Assembly (NCBI GenBank): GCA_020736575.1
Contig: JAGPYM010000013.1
Location: 620,001 to 684,000 of the forward strand
Reading direction: 5' to 3'
DNA: 64,000 nt
Source: Thelonectria olida
Lineage: Eukaryota > Ascomycota > Sordariomycetes > Hypocreales > Nectriaceae
Shown here: piece after piece, positions 47,731 to 61,048 of the stretch
Layout: each line of letters begins with the position of its first letter
How positions within the stretch are numbered: position 1 is the first letter of the stretch
Position numbers and translations under genes: made by a program
The notes under the pieces: generated by a model
What the model saw: the letters and a program-made list of their open reading frames with translations, nothing else
Databases searched by the model: none
What the model was told of the DNA's origin: nothing

Positions 47731-50700
47731 GGCGGCGAGCAATATTCTCTCTCTCTTCTCTCTGTGTCTCTCTCCCGTCTTGTCTTGTTGTGCCTGCTAA
47801 CTTCGTCCTTGTTGAGATGAGTTTCGGAGATAGTAGTGGTAGCAACAAGAACAAGATTGGGAACAGCGGCGGTCGAGCAAAAGAGGAAACAGAAATAGAT
47901 AGAGGGTTTTCTGGATCAACAAACAACAACGAAACCAAGTTTGCAATTGATGAATGAATGGATAATTACGTATGCAAACCACATCCGGTTCGCCAGCCCA
48001 TGACACCCATCGGATCGACATCCCACAGAGGTGGGGTAAATTAATTGTTAGCTGAGACGCGGTTTCATCCAAGATTTCAGTACAAGACACCAGCCAACCG
48101 CTTGTTTGCGACGTTCCATTCCACGACGCACAAGCCCGCGCTACCATGGCGAGGAAAAGGGTTGGAAACGCCCGTCACATCACATGAAATCACATGCAAT
48201 CTCGCCTGGGCAACAATCGCCTTGTTGGACATGGTCCTTCTCCCTTTGGCCCCTGACGCCATCATTCCAGCCTTTCCGGGAACGACTATGTTGGATCGAA
48301 TGAGGAGATCAGATCCAACCTTATCTCACAAGGTGCCTACATCGCCGATCATTGCCTAGGAGCGTACGTATAAGCCTTGGATGACTCAAGTAGTCAAGAG
48401 TTCGCAGAGCTCCGATTCCGACTAGGTAGGTTAATTGGGCTACGGATGGCCTTCTCTTTGGTCCACCTCTGTTAGACTATTTGAATTGAATCCAACATAA
48501 AGATATGAGGAATCTTCTAGATTTCACGAGTCATTGAGAATCTTTTATTTAAAGAAAACACGAGTAGTTTGTTGAGCCCCCCATTGTCTCCATTGTCCTC
48601 AAGTTTGATGGTGACATCATAGGTTTACGTCGCACTACAGAATCGGTTTGATACACTCCGCAGTGACGCTTCGGTCTTTGACAACTTGCAGTAGGCGATT
48701 GCTGTGGGGGGACCGCGTTGATCCAAATAATGTTGCTTCACAGCTTGTCCCTTTCGTTCAGCACCTAAATTGGTAAGAAGTGAATGACCTCCAAGAACTA
48801 CTCACATCTCCTATGAGTGACTAACCTCCATTGGCTCTGGCTGAGGGGAAGACAAGTTGCTTATACAGCTCTTCGAAGATGGCTGCGAAGATCGAGAGAG
48901 TTCATCGTATCATATAGAGGCGTCGAGTATTTACTAGGGCAGTTTCTCAAGGTCTGCTCAAAAGTCCGTTTTGAGTTCGAAAGGGGCCGGCATTGCCAGA
49001 GAACAGAGGATGTACACTACCCAAGACAGCAACAGCTTCCCAAATAAGCCACACGACACATCGTGAGAGTTTCTCTCTGAATACTTCAAAGAATATCCGA
49101 ATAATTCCGTACTATCTGCGTTATCGTCACACAGTCTGCCCCGAGCATGTCAGAACTGAGAATGGGCGATATATTAGCGAGGCATGAAGCAAGGAGAAGC
49201 GAAAGACTTCTCTGCGATTCGGGTATTCACTTCTATGTTGTATGAGTCGACTTTTCTCCTCTGCTCGTTTTGGCATTTGAGCATTCAATTATCCTAGCCT
49301 TCCAGTCTTCAGCCGTTCTATTAAGCCATTGTCTCTGTGGGCAGACCTTCACTCTGCAAAGACTCCTGACATAACATCGCAGATGACTTTGAATATGGGC
49401 CAAACGATCTCTCATTCACTACATAGATATACAGAGTAACTATGACCTCCCAGCTAGAGTCTGTGTTGCCGTCGTGCCTTTTTGTCTATGGGGTGTTGTC
49501 TGTATCTACTTCACCTCGACAATACACCCATCTCTCAACTCACGCCAGTTCTCAGCACCACCCTTCGGAATCCAATACCGCCCGAGCCAAGAATTTTCCT
49601 GCGTATCTCTTCAAGACATGTCAGCCCCATAATCAACGATCTCCTCCGTGTCGAACGCCACGCACTTCCATCTGAGGATACGACCCGCAAGTTGTCCCAT
49701 CCTGAAACTTCCAAAAAGCAACAAGCCGCTCACTCGCTCCACCTTCAGCTTCGATGAAGTTTACACAGTCGTTGTCGCTTCGAAAAAAATGCCTCCTGTG
49801 GCCTCTTCCCACTGCGGCCCGTAGACGTGGCCCTGCAGGAGGACCCGGCTCCTTACTCTGTCGCCCTCTCAACCGCAATCAGCCCCAGTATCATGGATGT
49901 TGACAATATCCATCCCTGGGAAGCTTCGATTTTGAAGCATCTTCTGTTGGCCCAACCCCCTCTAGTACATGCCTCGTCGAGTGCTTGCGTGGCAGCTACT
50001 TGGTAGGTACTTGAGGCCGAAACGTGGCGTTGGTGATATGCGAGACGGGGAATTTTGCCCCAGGGCATTGTGGCCACGGTGATGGGATCTCAATTCGTCA
50101 TGGATGACAACTACAAGCATGTTTCTTCAACATGTGGTTGGGTTCTACAATGCTTGGGGCATTCGCGTTGTGACTCTTGGCGTGTGGCCTACCCTAGACC
50201 CCCCTAGGAATTGACAGAAAATCGGGAATATAGTTGTGCAAAACTTGCAGTTAAAGTACATGATTCAATTTTCTTGGTATCGTTCGCATAATCATGCCAG
50301 CGGTGAATCTAGTTACTCGCTCAACATTCCGCCTGCTCTAATTCATTATTGAAGCCATGAAACATCGGTCCTAAGCGTAGGTGTTTTCGACTTGAGCGAG
50401 CTCGTTCGTTTGCAGTACACCAATCATGTCATGCCATACAACTATAATATGAGTGCTTCTTAACCCGATGCAGTTCGTTTAACGTCAGCGATAGACATAA
50501 TCATTGGTTACAGGCCGCGGTTATCTATCAAATGCAGCCGCTCGAAGCTGAAGCACTTAATGTAATAGCGATAGGCAATGGCTGGACGGCGAATTGGCCA
50601 CGAGTTTGTCATTGAAAGCCACAATGCAAGGCTTACCTTACCAGCTGCACCATCATAATGCAATGCGCGATAACCAACCCCTTCAACCATTGTTGAAACA

Positions 50701-53700
50701 AGTTTAAACTTGCGAACACCTCGACTATGATTTCGGAGGACAGTCCATCCGGGACCCCAACCCTAGCTACCCTGGATCCTCTGATCATGATTGAACAGAA
50801 TTGCGATTCTAGACTCTTGTCTCGCATGGTGGATGACATCAGGCGGAGGAAGGAATGACGGAAAAGGCCACGCAAGCGGCTGATCTCTATCCATCTCATC
50901 AAATCTCCCAGCGAGCATCATGATACCTTGAGCCAGGGAGGCACGCACCACGTCGACCACTCAACGGGGAGCAGCACGGGTATGAGGATACTGGCGAGCC
51001 ACAAGTCGACCGAACGCTGGGAAAGGCGACAAACCCATGCTCGGCCCGTCGATATTTTAGGTCGACCCCCTTGTGATGTCAATTTTAGCACATCGGTTCC
51101 CAGGCACTACTACGTAGTAAGTCTTGGCTTCTGGGACTCGTCCATCGTCTGGGTTCATTTCAATGAAACGTTGGCAGGGGAGCTTCTTCTCGAGCGGTCA
51201 GGGGATGTGACATGCCCAATTGCTGCGTCCAGCCTCGATTCCCTTACCAATACATCGAATTGATGTTTCTATCATTGGCAAACGGAATAAGGAGTTGCCA
51301 TACTCGACAGAGGCGTGCATGTAAGCCGGTGCTCGGATTCGCACAACAGAGGGAAATGTGACAGCGGTTGTTGGGTATCAATGCAAGGCCGGAGATGAGA
51401 ATAAGTCGGCCACACACACACAAGATGGTATGCAGTTCCTCCCCCACGCCAGCGGTACCTGTCACTCAAGCGTGGTCGGAAGCGCAGGGCAAGGTGCCCT
51501 GGTAAGGCGGCGGGCTGACGATGATAGGCACGGCGTATTTGGGAAGCAATTTTGGAGCAAAAGCTCCCTGGCAGAGTCCAGTCATTCAATCAGATATTTC
51601 AACGTCCATCAGCGCTTGTGAAAAATGATCAATCCACAATTGCGGCCTTGGTACGCAATCATCCTTGTTATGAAGAGGATCGACGATGCGTAACCCTCTG
51701 GGACCTCCGGATCAGCAGCGAAAGGCGAAAGGATTTCACTAGACTTCAGTAGTGTGTGATGAGCAGCGGCAGATGGAGCACGGAAATGGGGATTTGAACG
51801 GCATCCGAACAGTCCGTCGGGGTTGGCAGAATGTCACTGGAAGTGAGGGGAGCCCCTCCGGCCGAGAGCGCAAAACCAACAGCCACACCATGATTGTGGG
51901 TGAACGATAGATCCAAAGGAGACAAGGGCTTTTTGTCTCTTTCATTTCTCTGGATGCAGGAGCAGGGCCGAGGAGCCAAGGAACAAGGTAGAGGATGCAG
52001 GCAGGCAGAAGCAGGTCAAGGAGCAGTGCTGCCAGCACACACTCGGATGACAAAGAGGCAAAGATTGCCATTCGTTCAAGGCTTAGCTAGTGAGTTGACT
52101 GAGTTTTGTTTCCTCCTTCCAGGGCTCGAGGCGAGCTTCTAGCGTCGACACAGTTCAGGCTTTCAGCTGGCATTGTTGGCAGATTCCGGGTCTCGACCTT
52201 GGATCCAAGGGGCGCCAACGAATCAAGCGTCGCGCAAAGAGCCAAGAAAGCTTAGAACGGTAAACCCCGCGGATTATGGAGCGATGCCCCCTTTTGGCTG
52301 CAGCGTTGACTCGACATGGATCGTCGTTTCGTTGTTGTGCGTGTTGTGTTGGAGACAGACGGGACGAAAGTCGTCGTGACTCAAACGCAAGCCCTTGAGG
52401 AAACCTTTTTTTTGGTCCGTCTTTCATCTTTTGTCTCTGTCAGGCCAGAAAAGAGAGCCCTGTTCGAGATTACGTCATGGACCTGGGGCTTGCCAATCGA
52501 GATTGCAAGCCGGCGGTGCCGGAAGTTGCATCGGGTCAAGGGGGGGGACAGATTTAGTGCAGTAGCATTTTCTCAAGTGGAGGCACGCGCGCGTCGAGGG
52601 AGGGAAAAGACAAGAAAGAGAAAATACGACATAGTGATCCGAGGTTGATGGCGCAGGGGCCGATTACAGTGAGTGAGCGAGTGAGGGAGTAAGGCTTTTG
52701 GCTGCAGTTGAGATCTGATTTGAAGATATGATGAATCACATAGAAAACATGGATATCACGAGGACCAAAAACGACAATAACAAATAAACTCAACAAAACC
52801 AAGTTACGGGAAACTCGAAAAAAAAAGCCTTTCTTGATAAGACTCAACGGCTTTTCCTCCTTTGTTCCCACTTTGATTTCCTTTTGACTTTTCGTCAGTG
52901 GCTGCGGGAAGGAATCACAACGTTAGACCGGTTTTCTCACCCTTGCAAGTTGTAACGCCCTACTCTGTGCGGCGGATACGGATACACACGAAGACAGCTC
53001 AAAGAACGGCTGGTTGGCCCCCTTTTCGGTTAGTATCACGCTGTGCCTACTACGCAGTAGACTAACCTTAGCTAGGTAGTTATCCTGGAGTCTTTTGGCC
53101 ATGGCCAGTCTACCTGGATATCGGTCCGCGTATAGTCGCAACAAGGCAGTACCGGGCTTGATGCCTTGGCTACATATCCATATCGGAGTGCACATCACCG
53201 TTTAAAAATGGGACACGGATAGGATGCCATTTGCTGATCAGAAAGGCCAAGCACATTTTTAGCGGGTAGAGCCCAGTATAACTCTATTCCATGTCAAAGG
53301 GGGAAGCCTGGGTGGTGTGTTTGGTGGAGAACTATCCAGGAACAATGACATTGACCTCGCTCGACTTGAATCTTTGCCAAACGTACCTATGTACTGTACT
53401 ATCAATACATCACAAGCAACCCTGCCTACCCGTCGTCAAAACGCCGACAATGAGCACGTCAGTAGAGAGAGGCTCTCGATACCTGTCACGGGCGAACCGC
53501 CGATTCGGGGAGAATGACGACCAGTGGAGTGAGCCGCGACTCTCGACGCGCACTGAAACACGTACTTGTACCCAAGAGCTGGGAAAGAGACGGCGGATGA
53601 CACGGCTTCTCTGTTAGAGAGCCTTCTTACGGTTGTACGGGTACTCGGCTTAGCTTGGTCAACCCAACTTGTAGCACGGCTGTCTGGGAATAAGAGCAAC

Positions 53701-56700
53701 AGAGGCAAGGAGCAGGTATCCGCGCGAGGTGATGCCATGCAGAGCACCCTGTGCCACTCGGGACTACCACTTGCCTTTGCCTATCACTCATCATCCCCAG
53801 ACTCGACTCTCTCCGCCTCACCCGAGGTGTGGATGGCAGGAATGTGCCAAGTAGATGGGTTGCGGGGGTATGACCCGAATATAGCACCTCTTGTCGGGGG
53901 GGGAAGAGGGCAGAATAGGGGATTTTCTTTGGGTATTGCGTGGGAGGAATCAGATGCTCAGATGATGGGCACATTCTGATTTGGTATTCCCGTATTGACG
54001 TGCTCCGACTCCCACCAACCTGGTCATGGAATGTCAGTTGAGACATCTTGTCCGTGTTCGGCCAGAGATGTGCTGCGAAGTGCCGCTTACAAGCACGCAC
54101 AGGACGAGACAGAAGAAGAATTTATAATAATAGAGCACCCTTACATGCTTGGGGGTGGTGGTGGTGAGGTCACGGAATAGTCATGAACCCATTTCTTCCT
54201 CCCCCCGCCCTCCCGCTCCCGTTGTCTCAACGCAGCTCGTGTTGATGAAGAAGCGTATCTGAGTGTGGCTCGGTAGGTTTAAGCCATCAACTCGGCCTGA
54301 TTCCAATCTGCCGTGCGGTACCTGAGCCTAAACCCTACCAGTCTTCGTTCTCCCCTTCGCTTTTCCTTTACGAGGTGTTCGCCATCCAATTGTCGTACGC
54401 GTCTCCATTGAGGCGCAGGGCCCGCGCAGGCCGCCAACTGGGAGGTAAACCGGAAGCTCCCAACTCCTCCCTGACCGGGGCAGCTCAAGGAGCTCCACGG
54501 CGTTGTGCGAGAAGATCCATTTACCCTATCCACCTGCTATCCACTCACGTCGTCGCCCTTGTCAAAGTCACGAGCCATCGATTCTCCTTGGCCTGTGAGC
54601 GAGGAAAGAAGTGGGTTGACGAGTGAGTTGGGGCCTTTTAGGGATTCCATGCCCTTGTCCCAAGAGCGTTGCAACGATGGAAGTGCACAGCGCAGAAGAA
54701 GCTGCAGTGCTGCAGAGCACGGCGCGCCAAGCTGGTACTTTACACGAGGAATTGGTACGAATACAGGAGCCCGAGAGCTTGGGCGGGGCTAGGTTGACAG
54801 GAGTTGCAGGGTTATAGCCAAGTACTGCGTACGTGTGAGTGGTTGTGGTTGTGGTGGTGGGATAATTTCTTGCAAAAAAGCTAAAGACGGAACTGGCTGA
54901 TCTCTCAATACGACGCTTTTATCGCCATTGGCAGGGTTATCAGAGGCACGGAGCGGCGTCGTCTTGATGAGGAGGGAGCCAGATGGGGGAGAGACCAAAG
55001 GTAAGGTACTGCAAAGTAACTAGCAGCATTGATGTCGGGCCTGGCTGCAGGCTGAGGAACCTTGCGTCGATTCCTGTCATAATGGTGATACGTGTGCCAA
55101 TTAATACACCGATGTTGTGTGGATGATGGACGAGACGAGGGTCCATTCTGTGTTTCGTTTCTTTCTTTTTTTGTTCCTGGATCCCTCATTGACTCCCAGG
55201 TGGCACGACGACCGACTTACGTACGTAGCACGTACGTGATACGTCGTAGGACGCCCAATGTCAGTAGGTGGCCATGTGGCAGAGCAAGTTGACGGACGGG
55301 GATTTGTAGGGATTACCGTTAGGGGATACGTAGGGATACAACTTGGGCTCGACGATGGATGGGGATGTGGATTTCGGGATGGGGATGCGGATGGGGGAGT
55401 CGCATAAGTTGTGAGTGGTATACCCAAGGTACGAAGTCGGCATGACGGGATAAGGAAGGAACGAACTGGATGCTCTTACTCCCGGACCCTCGCTCCTTTT
55501 GCCTTTTGATCGTGTCTTGCCCGTGATTCCTTTTCATCCTCTTCCCCTCGCTTCTTGCTCGCTGTTTTGTCCTCTTGTTTTGCTCTGTTTCCTGTTGCAA
55601 CGAGCAACGACGGACGAACGTCCCTCATTCAGACCAAGCCGCCGTTGCTTCCCCTCGTCCACGACGTGTCGCTCGCTACATTTCTTGTTCCTCCCTTGAC
55701 GGACGTACTGCGAACTGGCGACCGATTTCGACTTTGCATCACTAGAGACAGAGAGAAGGAGTCAGGCAGAAGACGAGACGAGACGAGACGAGACGGAAAT
55801 AATAATCGGCTAATAAAAGAAGGAGAGAAACGGAATCGAAACGGATCAAAGAGAAGGACGCCTTTTTGCGCCCCACGCTCCTCAAGCTCCCTCTCGCCCC
55901 GACGTCAATATCGAATCCCTCGCACCCGCCTGCTTCAGTGTCAACGCCCTTGTTGACAGCGAACGCCACGCAGTTAATTATTCTCATACCTCGGAGGCTT
56001 CCCAAAACCGATTAATCAGTCACCAACATCCAGGGTCGACCCAACGCCCCCTCTCTCGACAAACGGAGCCGTTGACGATACTCCAGCAGACAACGCCCGT
56101 CTCACAAACAACCTCACCTCGCAAACAGCGCTTCACGGCATCTGCTCTTCCTCATTGCCGAAATCAGAGACATTCAGGGACCATCACCACTCGCTCTGCA
56201 GCTGCAACTGCGGGCTTTCCATTCATTCAGACACTTTGATTGGCTTTAGCAATAACAACCCGAGCCAAAGATTCACAACCAACAACAACGTAGCGCAGCA
56301 AGGGACTAACATCGCATCACATCGCATCCGCATCCGCATCACATCGCATTGCATCGCTCGTGGCATCACATTCGCTCCGCTCGATCCGCCCGCTCCGCGT
56401 TAGCTCCAGGGCCGAGCTCCAATCGCCAACACCACCCAAGTGCTTTTCTTTTCTTGTCGCAACTGTTGGCCTGTTACACCCCACTTGGCTAGTTGGCTTA
56501 CCTTGGGGTTCGGATCCTTTTGCTTGTTAACGAAAGAAACACACGCGGAGATCGAAACAATACGGAAGGGAAAGAAAGGAAAAGAAGCCCATCAGAGTTT
56601 TCTCTTCTTGGCTGTCCCGCCTTTGCCTTGCCAACGGGTCGCTTCTCGATCCTACAACAGAAGTTTACACTCTACCTATCATCAACGAAAAAGGTAGGCA

Positions 56701-58584
56701 AATTGATATTGAGATCCTTTCAATTTATCATCATCATCATTATCATCGTCATCCCTTGGACCCCCCGTTCTTCCCCCTCGGTCATTTCCCACGATCCCAC
56801 CCCAATCCCCATGCCCCGATTGGCATACTCCTGCTCAACACGGGACGACGGGAATGAGTTTTGTACGGCATTCCCTTGTCCGTGAAAATCCATCCCAATC
56901 TATCCGAGCAGACTGAGCCACTTCCGAACTGGCCGATCCCTTGTGCCCCTTGACCTGTCCCCTTTACGTTTCCCTTCACGTTTTCCATTCATCGGATCAA
57001 TCCGCTTCGCCTCTTCCCCTTACTTTTATGTTGCACGCACGCCAGCATCTTCCTCGTCTGTTGTCTTATTTTCCTTGTTTGTCGAGGAGGCGTGTAACTA
57101 TTGTACTTCGTGCATGCCCGCCTAACCTTCAAAGACAAGGACGGGACAGCGATTAGACCCTGGCCTCGCCCTTGCACTGCACGCCTTTCCTAATCAATCA
57201 CGAGCAAATCCAAGCCCTCTATCCCATCCCATCCCATCCTCATCCTGGCTGGGGAAAACAAGGCCCCTCTTCATCGACCCAAAGCTGATGATTCACCTGA
57301 ACGGAGCGCAGGGCCCCCGTCCATCACACCAGCCCAGCTTGTCCAGGGCCCCCCAAGCGGACAAGCCGTCGTCCAACACGCCCCCTCGCCCAGCCCATTC
57401 GGCGTACGTGCGTCGTCTGAAGACAAGCAGTCAAGAGGAGTACGACGCTGTACTTCGTACACCGACGTCAACCACTTGAAGGTACGCTGGCTGCACTCTT
57501 TTTCGAGAAAGCTTGCTACACCTCAGCACCACTTCCACGTTCACGTACACCCCCCCTTGAACTGCCTAGCGGCGCTTCCTCTGCCAGGCTGTGTTCCGCA
57601 CCGGTCGTCCCAAAACTCCAGCTGCAGTCCCAGTCCCAGTTCCAAGCTTTCAAACCCACCATCTCTGTCCTACGAACCCCAGACAATCTCCCTCCAGCCC
57701 ACTCTGTTCTCTCAGCTCTCGTCCCACCACTCACTATCGTCCGCCATTCTCGCGGCCACACTCGCTTTGTTTTAGGCCAGTTGCTCATTAGATCCAGGCC
57801 AGTTCAGTCCAGCCCAGTACAACGGACCTCTCGCCGTCGATATCGCGCCCGTCCGTTTGCCCACCCCGGCACGCCAACCTGCCGCCACACGATTCTGCCG
57901 TGTCCTTCGTTGATCGCCCGTCGTCCGCCTATTCCGTCGCCCGCCTATCATCTGCCGCCCAGTCTTGTACCCATCGTCGACAAGCCCGCGCTGGCCTTCC
58001 CCGGCCGAGAATAGTTCGATACATGCACCACTGATCCCGCTCTGCTCCCAGCCCTCGTCTTGTTCCGAGGTGCCTGCTCTGCGGCTCGCAATATTCGATA
58101 TATCGCCTCCACAAGGCTTGTACATACCCGGCCCAGCCATCCCTAGGCTCAGGGAGACGCCCCCATCCCTTACGAACCTCACTACGTGTGGCACCCACCA
58201 AGCCCCGAGGCTACGGGTCCATCGTCAGAGGCCGCTCAGCTACACCCTCAAACTTGGCCCAGCCCACTAATCCACACTGGGGCCTATCAGGAACCATGGC
58301 GCCTGCAACGTCTAGGCTCAAGACTCTATCAGGTCCGTCGTCCCTCCTCTCCTCCAATTCTCCCTTCATATCTTAGACTGTCCCTCTTTTGCGCCCCAAG
58401 CCGTGCTCTGGCGCGTCATTACAACCACCTTATCCCCTCGTTGTCAATCCCGATCTACCCTATCATACATCCCCCTCCCGTCACCTGCAAAAAATCCCTT
58501 CCTTCTACGTCCATTAACCTTTTTCACCACCACGACGTCACCGCGGACCGTTGCTGATGCAGCGTCCAACCACCGTTGCTCAAC
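47731..58584. other. Gene-poor region of nearly 11 kb
   Basis: Every frame examined here is short, without family motifs, and lacks splice structure; the longest (157 codons at 53627-54100 minus, 166 or fewer elsewhere) look like chance. No transposase, reverse transcriptase, terminal repeats, tRNA or rRNA recognised. Sub-regions worth noting are TACGTA-rich palindromes near 51109-51120 and 55217-55244, and the AGACG array at 55771-55795. A long C/T-rich tract from about 55480 to 58560 is probably the promoter and leader of the downstream gene. Confidence 0.45.
55771..55795 (+). repeat. AGACG pentanucleotide repeat, five copies
   Basis: Five perfect AGACG units in a purine-rich stretch of the leader region upstream of the 58585 gene. 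Probably a microsatellite. Confidence 0.8.
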
Positions 58585-61048
58585 ATGGACGACAGTGAGC
58601 TAATGAGAATTTGTTCAGTGGGCGGCAATCCCGTATCAGCCTTTCTGTCCTGGCGACTTCAGGCCACAAACGCCTGCGATGTAACGCTTGTTTGGAAATC
58701 GGGCTACGAGCATGTTGCTCAATACGGCATCTCTTTCAAGTGCGTCGAGCGTCTCCATTCCAATTCAATTACCAACTGACCGACTATTTCTAGATCCGAT
58801 GTGTTTGGCAACGAACGATTCAAGCCGCGACATGGTACGTCGTATAACCAGCGAACTCTAAACACCATCCCACTGACACACCGTCCACAGTTGTACGAAA
58901 TCCCGAAGACGCCGCACAAGCCCGCGAAGGCCCTTTCGACTACGTCGTCCTCTGCGTGAAAGCCCTACCCGATGTCTACGATCTTGCAGCAGTTATCGAC
59001 TCCGTTGTCACCCCTCATCATACATGTATCCTCATCAACACTACACATACTCTCGGTGTCGAGGCAGCCGTAGAAGAGCGCTTTCCTACCAATGTGGTTC
59101 TATCTCTCGTCTCTGGGGCCGAAGTTACGCAGCTCGGTCAGAGCGAGTTTGAACACAAGGGATCGACGGAGATCTGGATTGGACCCGCCAACACCAATGC
59201 AAACATATCAGCCTCTATCCAGGAGGATATGGCCCAAGCATTGGCGGTCACACTAAGCTCTGGACAGGTTGACTGCAAAGTTTCTCCGAACATTCGGCAA
59301 CAACAGTACGAGAGGGTGATTGGGTATGTTGTTTACATGATTCTGTTTGCGTATATGCTGACCACCCCCATAGTCCCATTGCCTTCCATCCAGCAAGCGT
59401 CATCTTTGAGACACCAAACCATGCCGTCCTTCTTGAGAAGGTCGGAGTCAGAGACCTCGTTTCTGGCGTAATTGACGAGCTCCTTGGTTTGGCCATGGCT
59501 AATGGCTGCAAATTCGATGCAACCTTCAAGCAGAGGACGATGGATGACATGTGCAAGACCGCCACAGAAAGTATCATGTGGCAAGACTACATCTCCAGGA
59601 GGCCGATGGAGGTTGAGATATACCTGGGTTCTCCAATAAAGTTGGCTCGCGACTCCAAGGTATCAGTGCCTCGAATCGAAAGCCTCTACGCCATTCTACA
59701 CAACCTCAACATGGTCAACCGAAACAGGCCCAAAGTCGAACCATCCGCTGTTGGCCCCCCGGCCTCCCCGACCGCAGCTTCACCTCTCCCGCCCAGAATG
59801 CCATCTCAGAATGGCCACCGTCCCCCTCCCATGATGAATGGTAACGGAATGCCACCCCGTGGACCCAGGCCGAGGAATTCTTCCAACCTCAGTCAAGCGG
59901 GTATGCGCCGTGGCCCTCCCCCGGTGAACGGCGGACCTCCTCCAAACGGCTATGGACGACTCCCTCCAGCCATGAATATGAACATGATGAACGGTGGTGG
60001 ATCCAGACAGCCTTCCAGACGAGGGTCCATGGATGAGAATAACTTGGAAGAGTTCTCCCATCTCGTGTTGTATGATGATATTCCAGAAGGTTCAGAATCA
60101 GGTGCCGGTGGCGATCACGAGCTTGGTCTTCGCGAGCGAGAGTTGCAGCTTCGGCAACGAGAAATGGCGATCCGAGAACAGGAGATGCGGATGCGCCGTG
60201 GGCCACCCCCTCCCGGACCTCACCGTCGTGGACCTCCTCCATCGCGAAACAGCAAACAGGTGTTCGACGATGACGATGATGACGACGATGATTACTTCGA
60301 TCCGACCATCAACCCTGCACCGCCGATGATCGACCCAGACAATTTTGACATGATGAGTGTCACTTCGAAAAAGAACCGAAAGGTTCCTGGACCGTCTGCT
60401 GCACAGATCCGTCGCAATCCAGACGATCTTACCAATAACCCTTCTCGTGGAAATAGATTCCGACCAAGTTTTGGTGCTCGCAACCGACAAAGTCAGCTTG
60501 GCCATGCCCCCACGACTACCGCCGACATCCTCGATGATCCTCTAATGAACTACTCTTCGAACCGCTACGGCGCCGTCGATCGAGGAACGATGAACGCAGG
60601 GTCGCGTGCCAACTCCCTTACCGCGTCGAGATTGGATGACATGCAGTTCGGTCCCGGCCCCGGCGGACCGCCTGGCATGAATGGCGCCTATCCTCGACGA
60701 ACTAGTCAATCTCCAGGAAACCCGTACAGCCCTTCGATGCGAGGCGGCCGTCGGCCTTCACCGCCCAACGGCTATGGAGGACCAGGAATGAACGGGCGCC
60801 CATCACCCCCCGACGGTGTTCGTCAACCCGTTCCCCGATACCCCCCAGGTCAGGGCAACCAAGTAGCGCCACAGCAGGTTGAGCAACATATCGGGGTGAG
60901 CAACTTTCCTCAAATGAAGCCTAAAAACGTTCCGAGTCTGACGGGCAGTGCGAGTGCTAGCGCGGACAGTGGTGAGTTCGACTCTGGCCCATCGGCACAC
61001 AGCAGCCAGGGCAGCCTCCAACAGCGCCCACCCATAGGAGTGCGGTAA
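58585..61048 (+). CDS. Ketopantoate reductase-like protein with long disordered tail
   Basis: Exons 58585-58739, 58794-58834, 58891-59323 and 59374-61048 give 767 residues. Residues 1 to about 370 show the 2-dehydropantoate 2-reductase (ApbA/PanE) layout: a Rossmann start MRICSVGGNPVSAFLSWRLQ, DYVVLCVKALPD, LINTTHTLGVEAAVEERFP, then a helical C-terminal domain (VGVRDLVSGVIDELLGLAMA, TMDDMCKTATESIMWQDYIS and RRPMEVEIYLGSPIKLA). The nucleotide loop is GGNPVS, not GxGxxG, and the helix carrying the catalytic Lys in the family reads NIRQQQYERVIGPIAFHP, apparently with Arg. Residues about 370-767 are Pro/Gly/Asn/Arg-rich, with a charged helix (RERELQLRQREMAIREQEMR) and an Asp tract. It may be a pseudoenzyme with a regulatory or cytoskeletal role. 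S. pombe has a similar family member expressed in meiosis. The function is unknown. Confidence 0.8.

Noticed and set aside
53627..54100. Minus-strand frame of 157 codons
   Set aside because: No motifs, overlapped by an equally featureless + frame; probably chance.
58294..58376. Upstream ATG (MAPATSRLKTL...) as the true start of the ketopantoate-reductase-like protein
   Set aside because: It cannot be joined to the Rossmann exon with a consensus donor, and the ATG at 58585 is placed correctly for the family start. Kept only as a possible uORF.
9705..61048. CoA-pathway cluster: pantothenate kinase and a ketopantoate-reductase-like gene in the same window
   Set aside because: They lie 47 kb apart with unrelated genes between, and the second protein is probably not an active reductase.
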